10,008 bases of DNA from Propionibacterium sp. (GCA_030460725.1 JAKECL010000031.1:1-10008); one strand, 5' to 3'; positions 1-7,688 are shown, counted from the stretch's first letter. Notes: generated by a model from the sequence alone, not told the origin. Translations and numbers: made by a program.

Positions 1-33
1 CGAGGGCCGTCCTCGTTTCCGCCGAGGTCCGTG
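1..33 (-). repeat. Inverted copy of the 22-bp repeat, running off the left edge
   Basis: Reading the minus strand, positions 32 down to 9 match positions 403-426 of the plus-strand array at 23 of 24 bases. This is far beyond chance for two sites in the same gap. The reverse complement of positions 1-11 (GACGGCCCTCG) is the start of a further unit exactly 22 bp on, with one mismatch to GACGGACCTCG, so the reverse-oriented array appears to continue outside the window. Two weaker echoes of the GAGGTCCG core lie at 53-60 and 76-83 but are out of the 22-bp register. Confidence 0.75.
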
Positions 34-61
34 CCTTGTCCCACGAGCGGCCGAGGTCCGG

Positions 62-96
62 CGCGCCTCCGGCGCGAGGTTCCTTCCAGGGACCTC
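62..96 (+). terminator. Two abutting GC hairpins, possible terminator
   Basis: The first hairpin is CGCGCC (62-67), loop TCC, GGCGCG (71-76), a perfect 6-bp stem. The second is GAGGTTCC (76-83), loop TTCCA, GGGACCTC (89-96), an 8-bp stem with one G-U pair, followed by the mildly T-rich CTTCAACC. They share base 76, so only one can form fully at a time. The second would suit the end of a gene lying left of the window, but there is no real U-tract. The GAGGT/ACCTC arms also resemble the nearby 22-bp repeat, so they may be repeat debris. Confidence 0.35.
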
Positions 97-357
97 TTCA
101 ACCAGGACCTTGGACCGAGCGGAGTCCCAGCGACCGGAACAGGCCTTTGAAGCCGTCCGAAACCATTGAGATCCGACGTGGTTCGTCACTCGCCTGCTCG
201 GAAGTGGCCTCGCACGCTCACAACGCCGTGCATCTCATTCCCTGCTGGGCCCCGGGCGGCGAGACGCTGTCCTGAGCCGCGCGAAGTGCCCCGGATCCCC
301 GCTCCCCACGCCCGGTGGACCTCCCGAGGATCGCGAACGGATGTCATCACACATGGC
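97..357. other. Non-coding stretch upstream of valS, nothing recognised
   Basis: I see no credible gene here. The reading frames that cross it lack a ribosome binding site and protein-like composition, and they stay open largely because of high GC and the repeat array that follows. There is no tRNA T-loop (GTTCGANTC) and no T-box motif. It separates the reverse-oriented repeat copy at the left edge from the forward array starting at 358. Confidence 0.5.
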
Positions 358-489
358 GACGGACTTCGCCGCGAAACACGACGGACTTCGCGGGAGACGA
401 GGACGGACCTCGCCGGAAACGAGGACGGACCTCAGCGCGAGACACGACGGACTTCGCGGGAGACGAGGACGGACTTCGGCGTGGGGGGC
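358..489 (+). repeat. Array of six tandem 22-bp direct repeats
   Basis: Units lie at 358-379, 380-401, 402-423, 424-445, 446-467 and 468-489, with no spacers. Every unit starts GACGGACYTC. Most end in RACRMG-like purine-rich sequence, either AACAC/GACAC (units 1, 4) or ACGAG (units 2, 3, 5). Units 2 and 5 are identical over all 22 bases, and units 1 and 4 match at 18 of 22. This gives a higher-order 66-bp period (units 1-3 against 4-6), with unit 6 decayed in its second half. Since 22 is not a multiple of 3 but 66 is, the array yields a repeating peptide in long frames, which I regard as an artefact. It ends 7 bp before the proposed valS -35 box. Two helical turns per unit would suit cooperative protein binding (inference). 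Confidence 0.9.
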
Positions 490-496
490 GGGGTCA

Positions 497-526
497 TTGG
501 TACCCGGCGCGCCCACCTCGTAGTCT
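497..526 (+). promoter_or_regulatory. Candidate valS promoter
   Basis: TTGGTA (497-502) matches TTGACA at four of six positions. TAGTCT (521-526) fits the actinobacterial TANNNT -10 pattern, and the spacer is 18 bp. The predicted start near 532-534 would give a leader of about 33 nt before the valS ATG. It is the only reasonable -35/-10 pair I found between the repeat array and valS. The core match is modest. Confidence 0.35.
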
Positions 527-566
527 TGGGGACGCATGCCCAACGACAAGATGGAGCACAATCACC

Positions 567-3293
567 ATGCGCGACCAGGTCACCCCCACTCCGACGTCGG
601 TTCCCGCACCCACGGTGCCGGACCGCGTAGGTGCCGACGGACTGGAGGAGAAGTGGGGTGGACGGTGGGAGGACCAGGGCACCTACGCCTTCGACCGCTC
701 CGCCACCCGTGAGCAGGTCTACTCCATCGACACCCCTCCCCCCACGGTCTCCGGCTCCCTGCACGTGGGCCACGTGTTCTCCTACACTCACACCGACATC
801 GTGGCGCGCCACCGACGCATGTGCGGCAAGGAGGTCTTCTACCCCATGGGCTGGGACGACAACGGCCTGCCCACCGAGCGTCGCGTCCAGAACTACTTCG
901 GCGTGCGCGTGGACCCCACGCTGCCCTACCAGCCCGATTTCACGCCCCCCCACGACGGCGGCGACGGCAAGTCCATCAAGGCCGCCGACCAGCAGCCCAT
1001 CTCCCGTCCCAACTTCGTCGAGCTGTGCCAGCGCCTCACCCAGGAGGACGAGGTCCAGTTCGAGGCCCTGTGGCGCAGGCTCGGACTCTCCGTGGACTGG
1101 CAGCACCACTACCAGACCATCGGCACCGACGCCCAGAAGGTCGCCCAGCACGCATTCCTGCGCAACCTGGAGCGCGGTGAGGCCTACCAGGCCGAGGCGC
1201 CGGGCCTGTGGGACGTCACCTTCCAGACGGCCGTCGCCCAGGCGGAACTGGAAGCGCGCGAGTACCCCGGCTTCTACCACTCCCTGGCCTTCCACAGGTC
1301 CGACGGGTCCGGTGACGTGGTCATCGAGACCACCCGCCCCGAGCTGCTGGCCGCCTGCTGCGCGCTGATCGCCCACCCCGACGACGAGCGCTACAAGGAC
1401 CTCTTCGGCACCACCGTCACCTCCCCCGGCTTCGGGGTGGAGGTGCCCGTGCTGGCCCACCCCGCCGCAGAGATGGACAAGGGTGCCGGCATCGCGATGT
1501 GCTGCACCTTCGGTGATCTCACCGATGTGCAGTGGTGGCGGGAACTCCACCTGCCGCTGCGCTCCATCCTGGCCAAGGACGGACGGATCGTGGCGCCCAC
1601 CCCCAACTGGATCACCAGCCCCGGGGGCCGGCGCCTCTACGCCGAGATGGCCGGCAAGACGACGTTCTCCGCCCGCAAGGTCGTCGACGAGGCACTCACC
1701 GCCTCAGGTGAGGAACTCGGCTCCCCCACTCCCACCACACGTATGACGAACTTCTTCGAGAAGGGCGACAAGCCCCTGGAGATCGTCACCTCGCGCCAGT
1801 GGTACATCCGCAACGGCGGACGCCCCTTCACCCGCCCGGGAGCCTCCCAGGACCTGCGCGAGGAGCTCCTGGAGCGCGGCCGGGAACTGGACTTCCACCC
1901 CGACTTCATGCGCGTGCGCTACGACAACTGGGTGAAGGGCCTCAACACCGACTGGCTGGTCTCCCGCCAGCGCTTCTTCGGGGTCCCCCTGCCGCTGTGG
2001 TACCGCATTGACGAGGACGGCACCGTCGACCACGACGCGGTGATCATCCCCTCCGCGGCGCAGCTGCCCGTGGATCCCACGGTGGACGTGCCCGAGGGAT
2101 ACACCGAGGACCAGCGCAACCAGCCCGGCGGCTTCGCACCCGAGGTCGACATCATGGACACCTGGGCCACCTCCTCCCTCTCACCGCAGGTCGCGGGCAA
2201 GTGGTTGGACGACCCGGATCTCTTCTCCCGCGTCTACCCCATGGATCTGCGCCCCCAGGGCCAGGACATCATCCGCACCTGGCTCTTCTCCACCGTGGTG
2301 CGCGCCCACCTGGAGTTCGACGAGCTGCCCTGGAGGCACGCCGCGATCTCCGGGTGGATCCTGGACCCCGACCACAAGAAGATGTCGAAGTCCAAGGGCA
2401 ATGTCGTCACCCCCATGGGGCTGCTGGAGAAGCACGGCTCCGACGCAGTGCGGTACTGGGCGGCCTCGGCGCGCCTGGGCACCGACGCCGCATTCGACGA
2501 GTCCCAGATGAAGATCGGGCGCCGCCTCGCCATCAAGGTCCTCAACGCCTCGAAGTTCGCCCTCACCATGGGTGGGGCGGACACGGAGCTCGACCTGGAC
2601 CCGGCGCATGTCACCGAGGCCCTGGACCGCTCCGTGCTCGCCGAACTGCGCGACGTGGTCGCCGCCGCGGGACAGGCACTGGCCGCCTACGACCACACCC
2701 GCGCCCTGGAGGTCACCGAGACCTTCTTCTGGACCTTCTGCGACGACTACCTGGAACTGGTCAAGGAGCGCGCCTACAACCGCGAGGGCACCTGGAGCGA
2801 GCAGGCCGCCCACTCCGCCCGCACCGCACTGGCCGTCGTGGTGGACACGGTGGTGCGTCTCCTGGCCCCCTACCTGCCCTACGCCACGGAGGAGGTGTGG
2901 TCCTGGTACCGCACCGGGTCCGTGCACCGTGCCCCCTGGCCGGACGCTGCAGCACTGGCGGGCGTCGAGGGCGATGCGGAGGTCCTGCGCACCGCATCAG
3001 CGGCGCTGGTGGTCCTGCGCCGGGTGAAGTCCGAGGCCAAGGTCTCCCCACGCACACCGTTCCTCGCCGTGACGGTCGCCGCCCCCGAGGACGCGCTGCC
3101 GATCCTGGAGGAGGTCTCCGGGGACCTGCGCGCCGCCACCAAGATCGCCGGTGAGCTCACGCTCGTCGCGTTCGCTGCCTCGGTCTCCGCCACCGACGAG
3201 GGCGCGACCGTGGAGTCGGTCTCCGCGGAGTCCCAGACATCGGTGACCTCCTTCGAACTCGGTGAGGCGCCCGCTCGGCGCAAGAAGGACTGA
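567..3293 (+). CDS. valS: Valine--tRNA ligase (ValS), archaeal-like alternative class
   Basis: This 908-residue cytosolic class I aminoacyl-tRNA synthetase charges tRNA-Val with valine using ATP and hydrolyses mischarged Thr-tRNA-Val. The catalytic HIGH-type motif is HVGH (66-69) inside PPPTVSGSLHVGHVF. The KMSKS loop is at 605-609. The CP1 editing domain shows ETTRPE (254-259) and FGDLTD (315-320). Two features separate it from the usual bacterial enzyme. The stretch after the HIGH motif reads GWDDNGLPTER, not the GTDHAGIATQ type, and the C-terminus is a short Glu/Ser-rich tail with no coiled-coil tRNA arm. Both match the archaeal/alternative ValS group found in some actinobacteria. The ATG at 567 is preceded by GGAG (553-556). 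The frame stays open back to 315, but that part translates the repeat array and was excluded. A strong hairpin follows the stop. Confidence 0.95.
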   Translation: MRDQVTPTPTSVPAPTVPDRVGADGLEEKWGGRWEDQGTYAFDRSATREQVYSIDTPPPTVSGSLHVGHVFSYTHTDIVARHRRMCGKEVFYPMGWDDNGLPTERRVQNYFGVRVDPTLPYQPDFTPPHDGGDGKSIKAADQQPISRPNFVELCQRLTQEDEVQFEALWRRLGLSVDWQHHYQTIGTDAQKVAQHAFLRNLERGEAYQAEAPGLWDVTFQTAVAQAELEAREYPGFYHSLAFHRSDGSGDVVIETTRPELLAACCALIAHPDDERYKDLFGTTVTSPGFGVEVPVLAHPAAEMDKGAGIAMCCTFGDLTDVQWWRELHLPLRSILAKDGRIVAPTPNWITSPGGRRLYAEMAGKTTFSARKVVDEALTASGEELGSPTPTTRMTNFFEKGDKPLEIVTSRQWYIRNGGRPFTRPGASQDLREELLERGRELDFHPDFMRVRYDNWVKGLNTDWLVSRQRFFGVPLPLWYRIDEDGTVDHDAVIIPSAAQLPVDPTVDVPEGYTEDQRNQPGGFAPEVDIMDTWATSSLSPQVAGKWLDDPDLFSRVYPMDLRPQGQDIIRTWLFSTVVRAHLEFDELPWRHAAISGWILDPDHKKMSKSKGNVVTPMGLLEKHGSDAVRYWAASARLGTDAAFDESQMKIGRRLAIKVLNASKFALTMGGADTELDLDPAHVTEALDRSVLAELRDVVAAAGQALAAYDHTRALEVTETFFWTFCDDYLELVKERAYNREGTWSEQAAHSARTALAVVVDTVVRLLAPYLPYATEEVWSWYRTGSVHRAPWPDAAALAGVEGDAEVLRTASAALVVLRRVKSEAKVSPRTPFLAVTVAAPEDALPILEEVSGDLRAATKIAGELTLVAFAASVSATDEGATVESVSAESQTSVTSFELGEAPARRKKD

Positions 3294-3299
3294 CCCCTC

Positions 3300-3327
3300 C
3301 GGGCCGTCGGCACCCGCCGGCGGCCCG
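3300..3327 (+). terminator. 12-bp hairpin after valS
   Basis: The arms C-GGGCCG-T-CGGC (3300-3311) and GCCG-G-CGGCCC-G (3316-3327) pair along their whole length with one T-G wobble and an ACCC tetraloop. It starts 7 bases after the valS stop. It lacks a U-tract, which is common for actinobacterial terminators. It could end valS transcription, or only attenuate it, since the next gene begins 36 bases later on the same strand. Confidence 0.55.
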
Positions 3328-3363
3328 ACCCACATCGCAGCACCCCGACCCCGAGGAGCACCC

Positions 3364-5418
3364 ATGGCAGGGCAGGAACACCCCAGCGAACCCGAGGACA
3401 CCGTCCGCCCCGACGTCGAGGTCGAGGACAGCGCCGAGGCCCGCGAGATCGCCGAGCGCTCGGGTGGGACCGTCCCCGCCCCGGTGAAGGAGTCCACAGC
3501 CGGGGCGTTCGCGGGTCCGCCCTCGTCGGAGGTCCCCTCCACCGATCCCCGCGACGGGGCCTCCGTCCCCTCGACGGAGGAGGCGCCCGAGAACGGCGCC
3601 CTGGAGTGGCACGCACCGGTGCTGGTGCGCATCGACGACACGATGACGATCCCCCGCCTGCTCCAGCAGCGCGTCGCCCGCTCGGCGCGTCGGCCCATCA
3701 TCGAGCGCAAGCAGCACATGGGCGACATGTGGACCCCCATCACCGCCAACCAGTTCTACGAGCAGATCCAGTCCACGGCGGCAGGGCTGATCGGCCTGGG
3801 TCTGCAGGCCGGGGACACGGTGGCGATCATGTCGCACACCCGCTACGAATGGACCCTGCTGGACTTCTCCTGCTGGTTCGCTGGCCTCGTGCCCGTCCCG
3901 ATCTACGAGACGTCCTCCATCGACCAGATCGAGCACATCCTCTCCGACACCGGCTCCCGCCTGGTGGTCACGGAGACCATCACCATGTCGGAGCTGGTCA
4001 AGGCGGCCGCCGAGAAGGCCGCGCGTGACGACGTCCAGGTGCTCTCCCTGGACTCCGAGGCCATCCAGACCATCGTCGAGGCCGGGGCCACCGTTCCCCG
4101 CAACGACGTGGCAGCGCGCACCGCGCAGCTGACCACGGACTCCGTGGCGACGATCGTCTACACCTCGGGCACGACGGGCACACCCAAGGGCACCGTCCTC
4201 ACGCACGGCAACTTCACCGACCTCGCGTTGAACGCCAACCAGTGGATGCCCGAGATCGCGATGTACCCGGAGTCCCGCCTGCTGCTGTTCCTGCCGCTGG
4301 CCCACGTCTTCGCCCGTTTCCTGCAGCTCTTCCAGCTCAGCGGCGAGGGCGTCCTCGGCTACACCTCCGACATCAAGAACCTCCTGCCGGACCTGTCCAC
4401 CTTCCGCCCCAGCTACCTGCTGGTGGTGCCGCGCGTGCTGGAGAAGATCTACAACTCCGCTGACGCCCAGGCCGGTGCCGGTGGCAAGCAGCGGATCTTC
4501 CGGTGGGCCGCGAAGGTCGCCATCGCCTACTCCCGGGCACTGGACACGCAGGAGGGGCCCTCGGCCGGCTTGAAGGCGCAGCGTGCGGTGGCCGACCGGC
4601 TCGTCTACCAGAAGATCCTGCGCCTGGTGGGTGGCAACGTGGACTACATCGTCTCCGGCGGTGCGCCGCTGTCGGAACGCCTGGCCCACTTCTACCGTGG
4701 GATCGGGATCCCCGTCCTGGAGGGCTACGGCCTCACCGAGACAGTCGGGCCGGTCTCCGTCAACACTCCGCGGCTGTCCAAGATCGGGACCGTCGGCCCA
4801 CCCCTGCCCCCGCTGTCGGTGCGCATCTCCGAGGCGGGCGAGGTGCTGCTCAAGGGTGCCTCAGTCTTCAAGGAGTACCGCGGCAACCCCGAGGCCACCG
4901 CCGAGGCCTTCACCGAGGACGGCTGGTTCCGCACCGGTGACCTGGGTTCCCTGGACCGCGACGGCTACCTGCGCATCACGGGCCGCGCCAAGGAGATCAT
5001 CGTGACCGCGGGAGGCAAGAACGTCGCCCCCGCCGCCCTGGAGGACGACCTGCGCGGTCACCCACTGATCTCCCAGGTCGTGGTCGTCGGAGACAAGAGG
5101 CCCTTCATCTCCGCGCTCATCACCCTGGATGCCGAGATGCTGCCCCTGTGGTTGAAGAACCACGGGCTGCCCGAGATGTCGGTGTCCGAGGCGGCCAACG
5201 ACCTGGAGGTCCAGGCCAGCCTGGAGCGCGCGATCGAGCGTGCCAACCAGCACGTGTCCCGGGCGGAGTCGATCCGCAAGATCAAGATCCTCACCACGGA
5301 CTTCACCGAGGCCAACGGCCTGATCACACCCTCGATGAAGGTCAAGCGCGGGGTCGTCCTCCAACGCTTCGCCCCCGTCATCGACGACATCTACGGAGGC
5401 CCCGTCCAGAACGTGTGA
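3364..5418 (+). CDS. fadD: Long-chain fatty acid--CoA ligase, FadD15-like (copy 1)
   Basis: This 684-residue ANL-superfamily enzyme should activate a fatty acid with ATP to acyl-AMP and transfer it to CoA, probably at the cytoplasmic membrane face. The AMP-binding loop SGTTGTPKGT is at 268-277, YGLTE at 455-459, GWFRTGDLG at 520-528 (ATP-ribose aspartate D526), and the hinge/A8 segment GRAKEIIVTAGGKN at 540-553. The A10 lysine expected for adenylation is K659 in TPSMKVKR. Residues 1 to about 83 form an acidic, Pro/Ser/Glu-rich, probably disordered extension that typical family members lack. The ATG has GAGGAG at 3353-3358, five bases upstream. An earlier in-frame start at 3262 lies inside valS and is unlikely. 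The protein is a clear paralogue of the next gene. Substrate chain length cannot be read from sequence. The enzyme could serve lipid synthesis or uptake rather than beta-oxidation, for which no genes are present here. Confidence 0.92.
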   Translation: MAGQEHPSEPEDTVRPDVEVEDSAEAREIAERSGGTVPAPVKESTAGAFAGPPSSEVPSTDPRDGASVPSTEEAPENGALEWHAPVLVRIDDTMTIPRLLQQRVARSARRPIIERKQHMGDMWTPITANQFYEQIQSTAAGLIGLGLQAGDTVAIMSHTRYEWTLLDFSCWFAGLVPVPIYETSSIDQIEHILSDTGSRLVVTETITMSELVKAAAEKAARDDVQVLSLDSEAIQTIVEAGATVPRNDVAARTAQLTTDSVATIVYTSGTTGTPKGTVLTHGNFTDLALNANQWMPEIAMYPESRLLLFLPLAHVFARFLQLFQLSGEGVLGYTSDIKNLLPDLSTFRPSYLLVVPRVLEKIYNSADAQAGAGGKQRIFRWAAKVAIAYSRALDTQEGPSAGLKAQRAVADRLVYQKILRLVGGNVDYIVSGGAPLSERLAHFYRGIGIPVLEGYGLTETVGPVSVNTPRLSKIGTVGPPLPPLSVRISEAGEVLLKGASVFKEYRGNPEATAEAFTEDGWFRTGDLGSLDRDGYLRITGRAKEIIVTAGGKNVAPAALEDDLRGHPLISQVVVVGDKRPFISALITLDAEMLPLWLKNHGLPEMSVSEAANDLEVQASLERAIERANQHVSRAESIRKIKILTTDFTEANGLITPSMKVKRGVVLQRFAPVIDDIYGGPVQNV

Positions 5419-5427
5419 GGTGGTGCC

Positions 5428-5490
5428 GGTGGCGGGCGTGGGTCCGCCCTCGTCGGACCCCGCAGAGGGGCCGCCCGCGTGCCCGCCACC
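5428..5490 (+). terminator. Nested inverted repeat after acyl-CoA ligase copy 1
   Basis: GGTGGCGGGC (5428-5437) is perfectly complementary to GCCCGCCACC (5481-5490). Inside it lies a second perfect stem, GGGTCCG (5440-5446) with CGGACCC (5454-5460), around a 7-base loop. It begins 9 bases after the stop codon. There is no U-tract. It is a likely intrinsic-type terminator or processing site between the two ligase genes, which would make the second gene a separate transcription unit. Confidence 0.5.
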
Positions 5491-5511
5491 TCTCCGAGCC
5501 CGCCGCGTGTC

Positions 5512-5517
5512 TAGGCT
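5512..5517 (+). promoter_or_regulatory. Possible -10 element for acyl-CoA ligase copy 2
   Basis: TAGGCT fits TANNNT and sits 75 bases before the start codon, downstream of the proposed terminator. No convincing -35 is seen at 16-18 bp. The 9-mer TAGGCTGGA also occurs at the equivalent place upstream of clpX (minus strand, 9956-9948), which modestly supports a promoter role. Confidence 0.3.
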
Positions 5518-5592
5518 GGACGAGGACGCACCCGGGCGTCGACGGGAGTCGACCCGAGCGCTCCAGCGGATCCACTGAGGAGGAGGCGGCCC

Positions 5593-7602
5593 ATGGCGGC
5601 GTCGGAGGACGACCACGGACAGGTGACCGAGGGCAGCGAGTCAACCCCGGAGGAGCCCAGCGGCCCCGGAGCGCACGGGCAGCCAGCACCCCTCGACGTG
5701 CAGGAGGCCACGGCCGGTGCACCCGTCCCCGTGGCAGACCGTGCCTTCCTCCGCGACGGAGTGGTCGGGGAGCGCGACGGCTCGCCCGTGTGGAGAGGGC
5801 CCGACCTGGTCGAGGTCCGCACGTCGACGACCATCCCCTACCTGCTCCAGCGTCGTGTCCAGCGCTCTGCCGGGCGACCCCTCATCGAGGTCAAGTCGAC
5901 GATCGGCGACACGTGGACCCCGATCACCGCACGCGCCTTCCACGAGCAGGTTCTCGACGTGGCGGCAGGCCTGATCGGCATGGGCCTCCAGTTCGGCGAC
6001 GCCGTCGCGATCATGTCGCACACGCGTTACGAGTGGACCCTGCTGGACTATGCGTGCTGGTTCGCGGGTCTCGTGCCGGTCCCCGTCTACGAGACCTCCT
6101 CCCTGGAGCAGGTCCGCCACATCCTCGGCGACTCGGACGTCCACCTGGCCATCTCCGAGACGGTGACGATGGCGGAACTCGTCCGGGCCGCGGCAGTCTC
6201 CGCGGACCGGGCGGACCTGCGGGTGCTCTCCCTGGACCAGGAAGCCCTCCACACCATCACCGATGCGGGCTCCGGGGTCACGCGCGCCGATGTGGCGGTG
6301 CGCACGGACCGGCTGGCCACCTCCTCCATCGCACCGGTCGTCTTCACCTCGGGGACCACCGGGCAGCCCAAGGGCACCGTCATCACTCACGGGAACTTCG
6401 CCGACAGCATCGTCAACTCCGAGCGCTGGATGCCCGAGGTCAATGCCTCCCCCACCTCCCGCTTCCTGCTCTTCCTGCCCCTGGCGCACGTCTTCGCGCG
6501 TTTCATCGAGGTCTACCAGATCTCCGGCGAGGGCGTCCTCGGGCACGTCGGCGACATGAAGAACCTGTTGACGGACCTGCGTGCCTTCCGCCCCACCTAC
6601 GTGTTCGTGGTCCCCCGCGTCCTGGAGAAGATCTACAACGCGGCCGACGCCCAGGCGACGGGATCGGCGCAGAAGATCTTCCGCTGGGCCGTCAAGGTCG
6701 CCATCGACCAGTCGATCGCACAGGACACCCCGGAGGGTCCCTCCACACGGCAGGCCCTGCTCCACGCCGTGGCCGACCGGCTGGTCTACGGGAAGATCCG
6801 GGCGCTCGTGGGAGGCAACCTCGACTTCTTCATCTGTGGTGGCGCGCCGCTGTCGGAACACCTGGCCCGCTTCTACACGGGAATGGGACTCACGGTCCTG
6901 GAGGGCTATGGCCTCACGGAGACGGTCGGGCCGATCTCCGTGAGCACCCCGAGCCTCAACAAGATCGGCACCGTCGGCTCCCTCCTGCCCAAGGCGTCCG
7001 TCACGGTCTCCGAGGAGGGCGAGCTGCTGATCAAGGGACCCTCGGTCTTCCTGCGCTACAACAACGACCTGGAGGAGACGTCGGCCGCCTTCACCGAGGA
7101 CGGCTGGTTCCGCACCGGTGACCTCGGATCCGTGGACGAGGACGGCTACATCCACATCACCGGGCGGCTCAAGGAACTGATCGTGACCGCCGGCGGGAAG
7201 AACGTCTCCCCCGCCGTGGTCGAGGACGACCTCACCAGCCACCCACTGATCAGCCAGATCGTCGTCGTCGGCGACAAGAGGCCCTTCATCGCTGCCCTCA
7301 TCACCCTCGACGCCGAGATGCTGCCCACGTGGCTGAGGAAGCACAAGCTACCCCCCATGACGGTGGCCGAGGCAGCGGACAACATCGAGGTCCACGCCGC
7401 CCTGGAGCGCGCAGTCGCCCGGGCCAACCAGCACGTGTCCCGGGCGGAGTCCATCCGCAAGATCAAGGTGCTGCCGACCGACTTCACCGAGGCCAACGGC
7501 CTGCTCACCCCGTCGTTGAAGGTCCGGCGCGACGCCGTGCTGCGCCGCTACGCCAGCGTCATCGACGACATCTACGGAGGCCCGGTCCCGGACGTGGAGT
7601 GA
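5593..7602 (+). CDS. fadD: Long-chain fatty acid--CoA ligase, FadD15-like (copy 2)
   Basis: This 669-residue acyl-CoA synthetase belongs to the same family as its upstream neighbour. The AMP-binding loop SGTTGQPKGT is at 253-262, YGLTE at 439-443, GWFRTGDLG at 504-512 (D510), followed by GRLKELIVTAGGKN and the A10 lysine K643 in TPSLKVRR. All catalytic motifs are intact, so this is not a decaying duplicate. By eye about two thirds of residues match copy 1 from residue 70 on, with long identical blocks such as IMSHTRYEWTLLD and ANQHVSRAESIRKIK. The first 70 or so residues, again acidic and Pro/Gly-rich, are unrelated to those of copy 1. The start is well fixed by the repeated GAGGAGGAGG (5577-5586), six bases before the ATG. 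It likely arose by tandem duplication followed by divergence. Different substrate range or expression is an inference. Confidence 0.92.
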   Translation: MAASEDDHGQVTEGSESTPEEPSGPGAHGQPAPLDVQEATAGAPVPVADRAFLRDGVVGERDGSPVWRGPDLVEVRTSTTIPYLLQRRVQRSAGRPLIEVKSTIGDTWTPITARAFHEQVLDVAAGLIGMGLQFGDAVAIMSHTRYEWTLLDYACWFAGLVPVPVYETSSLEQVRHILGDSDVHLAISETVTMAELVRAAAVSADRADLRVLSLDQEALHTITDAGSGVTRADVAVRTDRLATSSIAPVVFTSGTTGQPKGTVITHGNFADSIVNSERWMPEVNASPTSRFLLFLPLAHVFARFIEVYQISGEGVLGHVGDMKNLLTDLRAFRPTYVFVVPRVLEKIYNAADAQATGSAQKIFRWAVKVAIDQSIAQDTPEGPSTRQALLHAVADRLVYGKIRALVGGNLDFFICGGAPLSEHLARFYTGMGLTVLEGYGLTETVGPISVSTPSLNKIGTVGSLLPKASVTVSEEGELLIKGPSVFLRYNNDLEETSAAFTEDGWFRTGDLGSVDEDGYIHITGRLKELIVTAGGKNVSPAVVEDDLTSHPLISQIVVVGDKRPFIAALITLDAEMLPTWLRKHKLPPMTVAEAADNIEVHAALERAVARANQHVSRAESIRKIKVLPTDFTEANGLLTPSLKVRRDAVLRRYASVIDDIYGGPVPDVE

Positions 7603-7603
7603 G

Positions 7604-7618
7604 TCGGAGGGGCTCCGG
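7604..7618 (+). terminator. Small hairpin in the convergent gap
   Basis: CGGAG (7605-7609), loop GGG, CTCCG (7613-7617) form a perfect stem, with a further T-G pair at 7604/7618. It sits directly after the ligase stop. The 86-bp gap to the oppositely oriented chorismate mutase contains nothing stronger, only a short GGTCC/GGACC pair (7638-7642, 7676-7680). A weak candidate terminator. Confidence 0.3.
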
Positions 7619-7688
7619 GCGATGTGTCCGGCCGGCAGGTCCGGGGTCGCCGAGCGGTCGGACGCCGGGCGGAGGGGACCCACCGCGG

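Noticed and set aside
125..138. 14-base match TCCCAGCGACCGGA with 8551-8564
   Set aside because: An exact 14-mer shared once within 10 kb of GC-rich DNA is plausible by chance, and the flanks do not match.
358..489. CRISPR array
   Set aside because: The units abut directly with no unique spacers and vary among themselves, and there are no cas genes. It is a simple tandem repeat.
315..566. Longer ValS starting at an upstream in-frame ATG
   Set aside because: The extra 84 residues translate the 22-bp repeat array, there is no ribosome binding site, and ValS proteins begin close to the KW.GRWE-like segment. The ATG at 567 has GGAG upstream.
490..566. T-box riboswitch controlling valS
   Set aside because: GGTACC occurs at 499-504, but the conserved AGGGTGGNACCGCG T-box and its terminator/antiterminator partner are absent.
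1..566. tRNA or other stable RNA gene upstream of valS
   Set aside because: No GTTCGANTC T-loop with flanking acceptor and anticodon stems could be assembled on either strand.
432..1550. Long antisense open frames opposite valS, the ligases and clpX
   Set aside because: They have low-complexity Gly/Val/Arg-rich composition typical of frames complementary to GC-rich genes, no ribosome binding sites, and overlap strongly supported genes.
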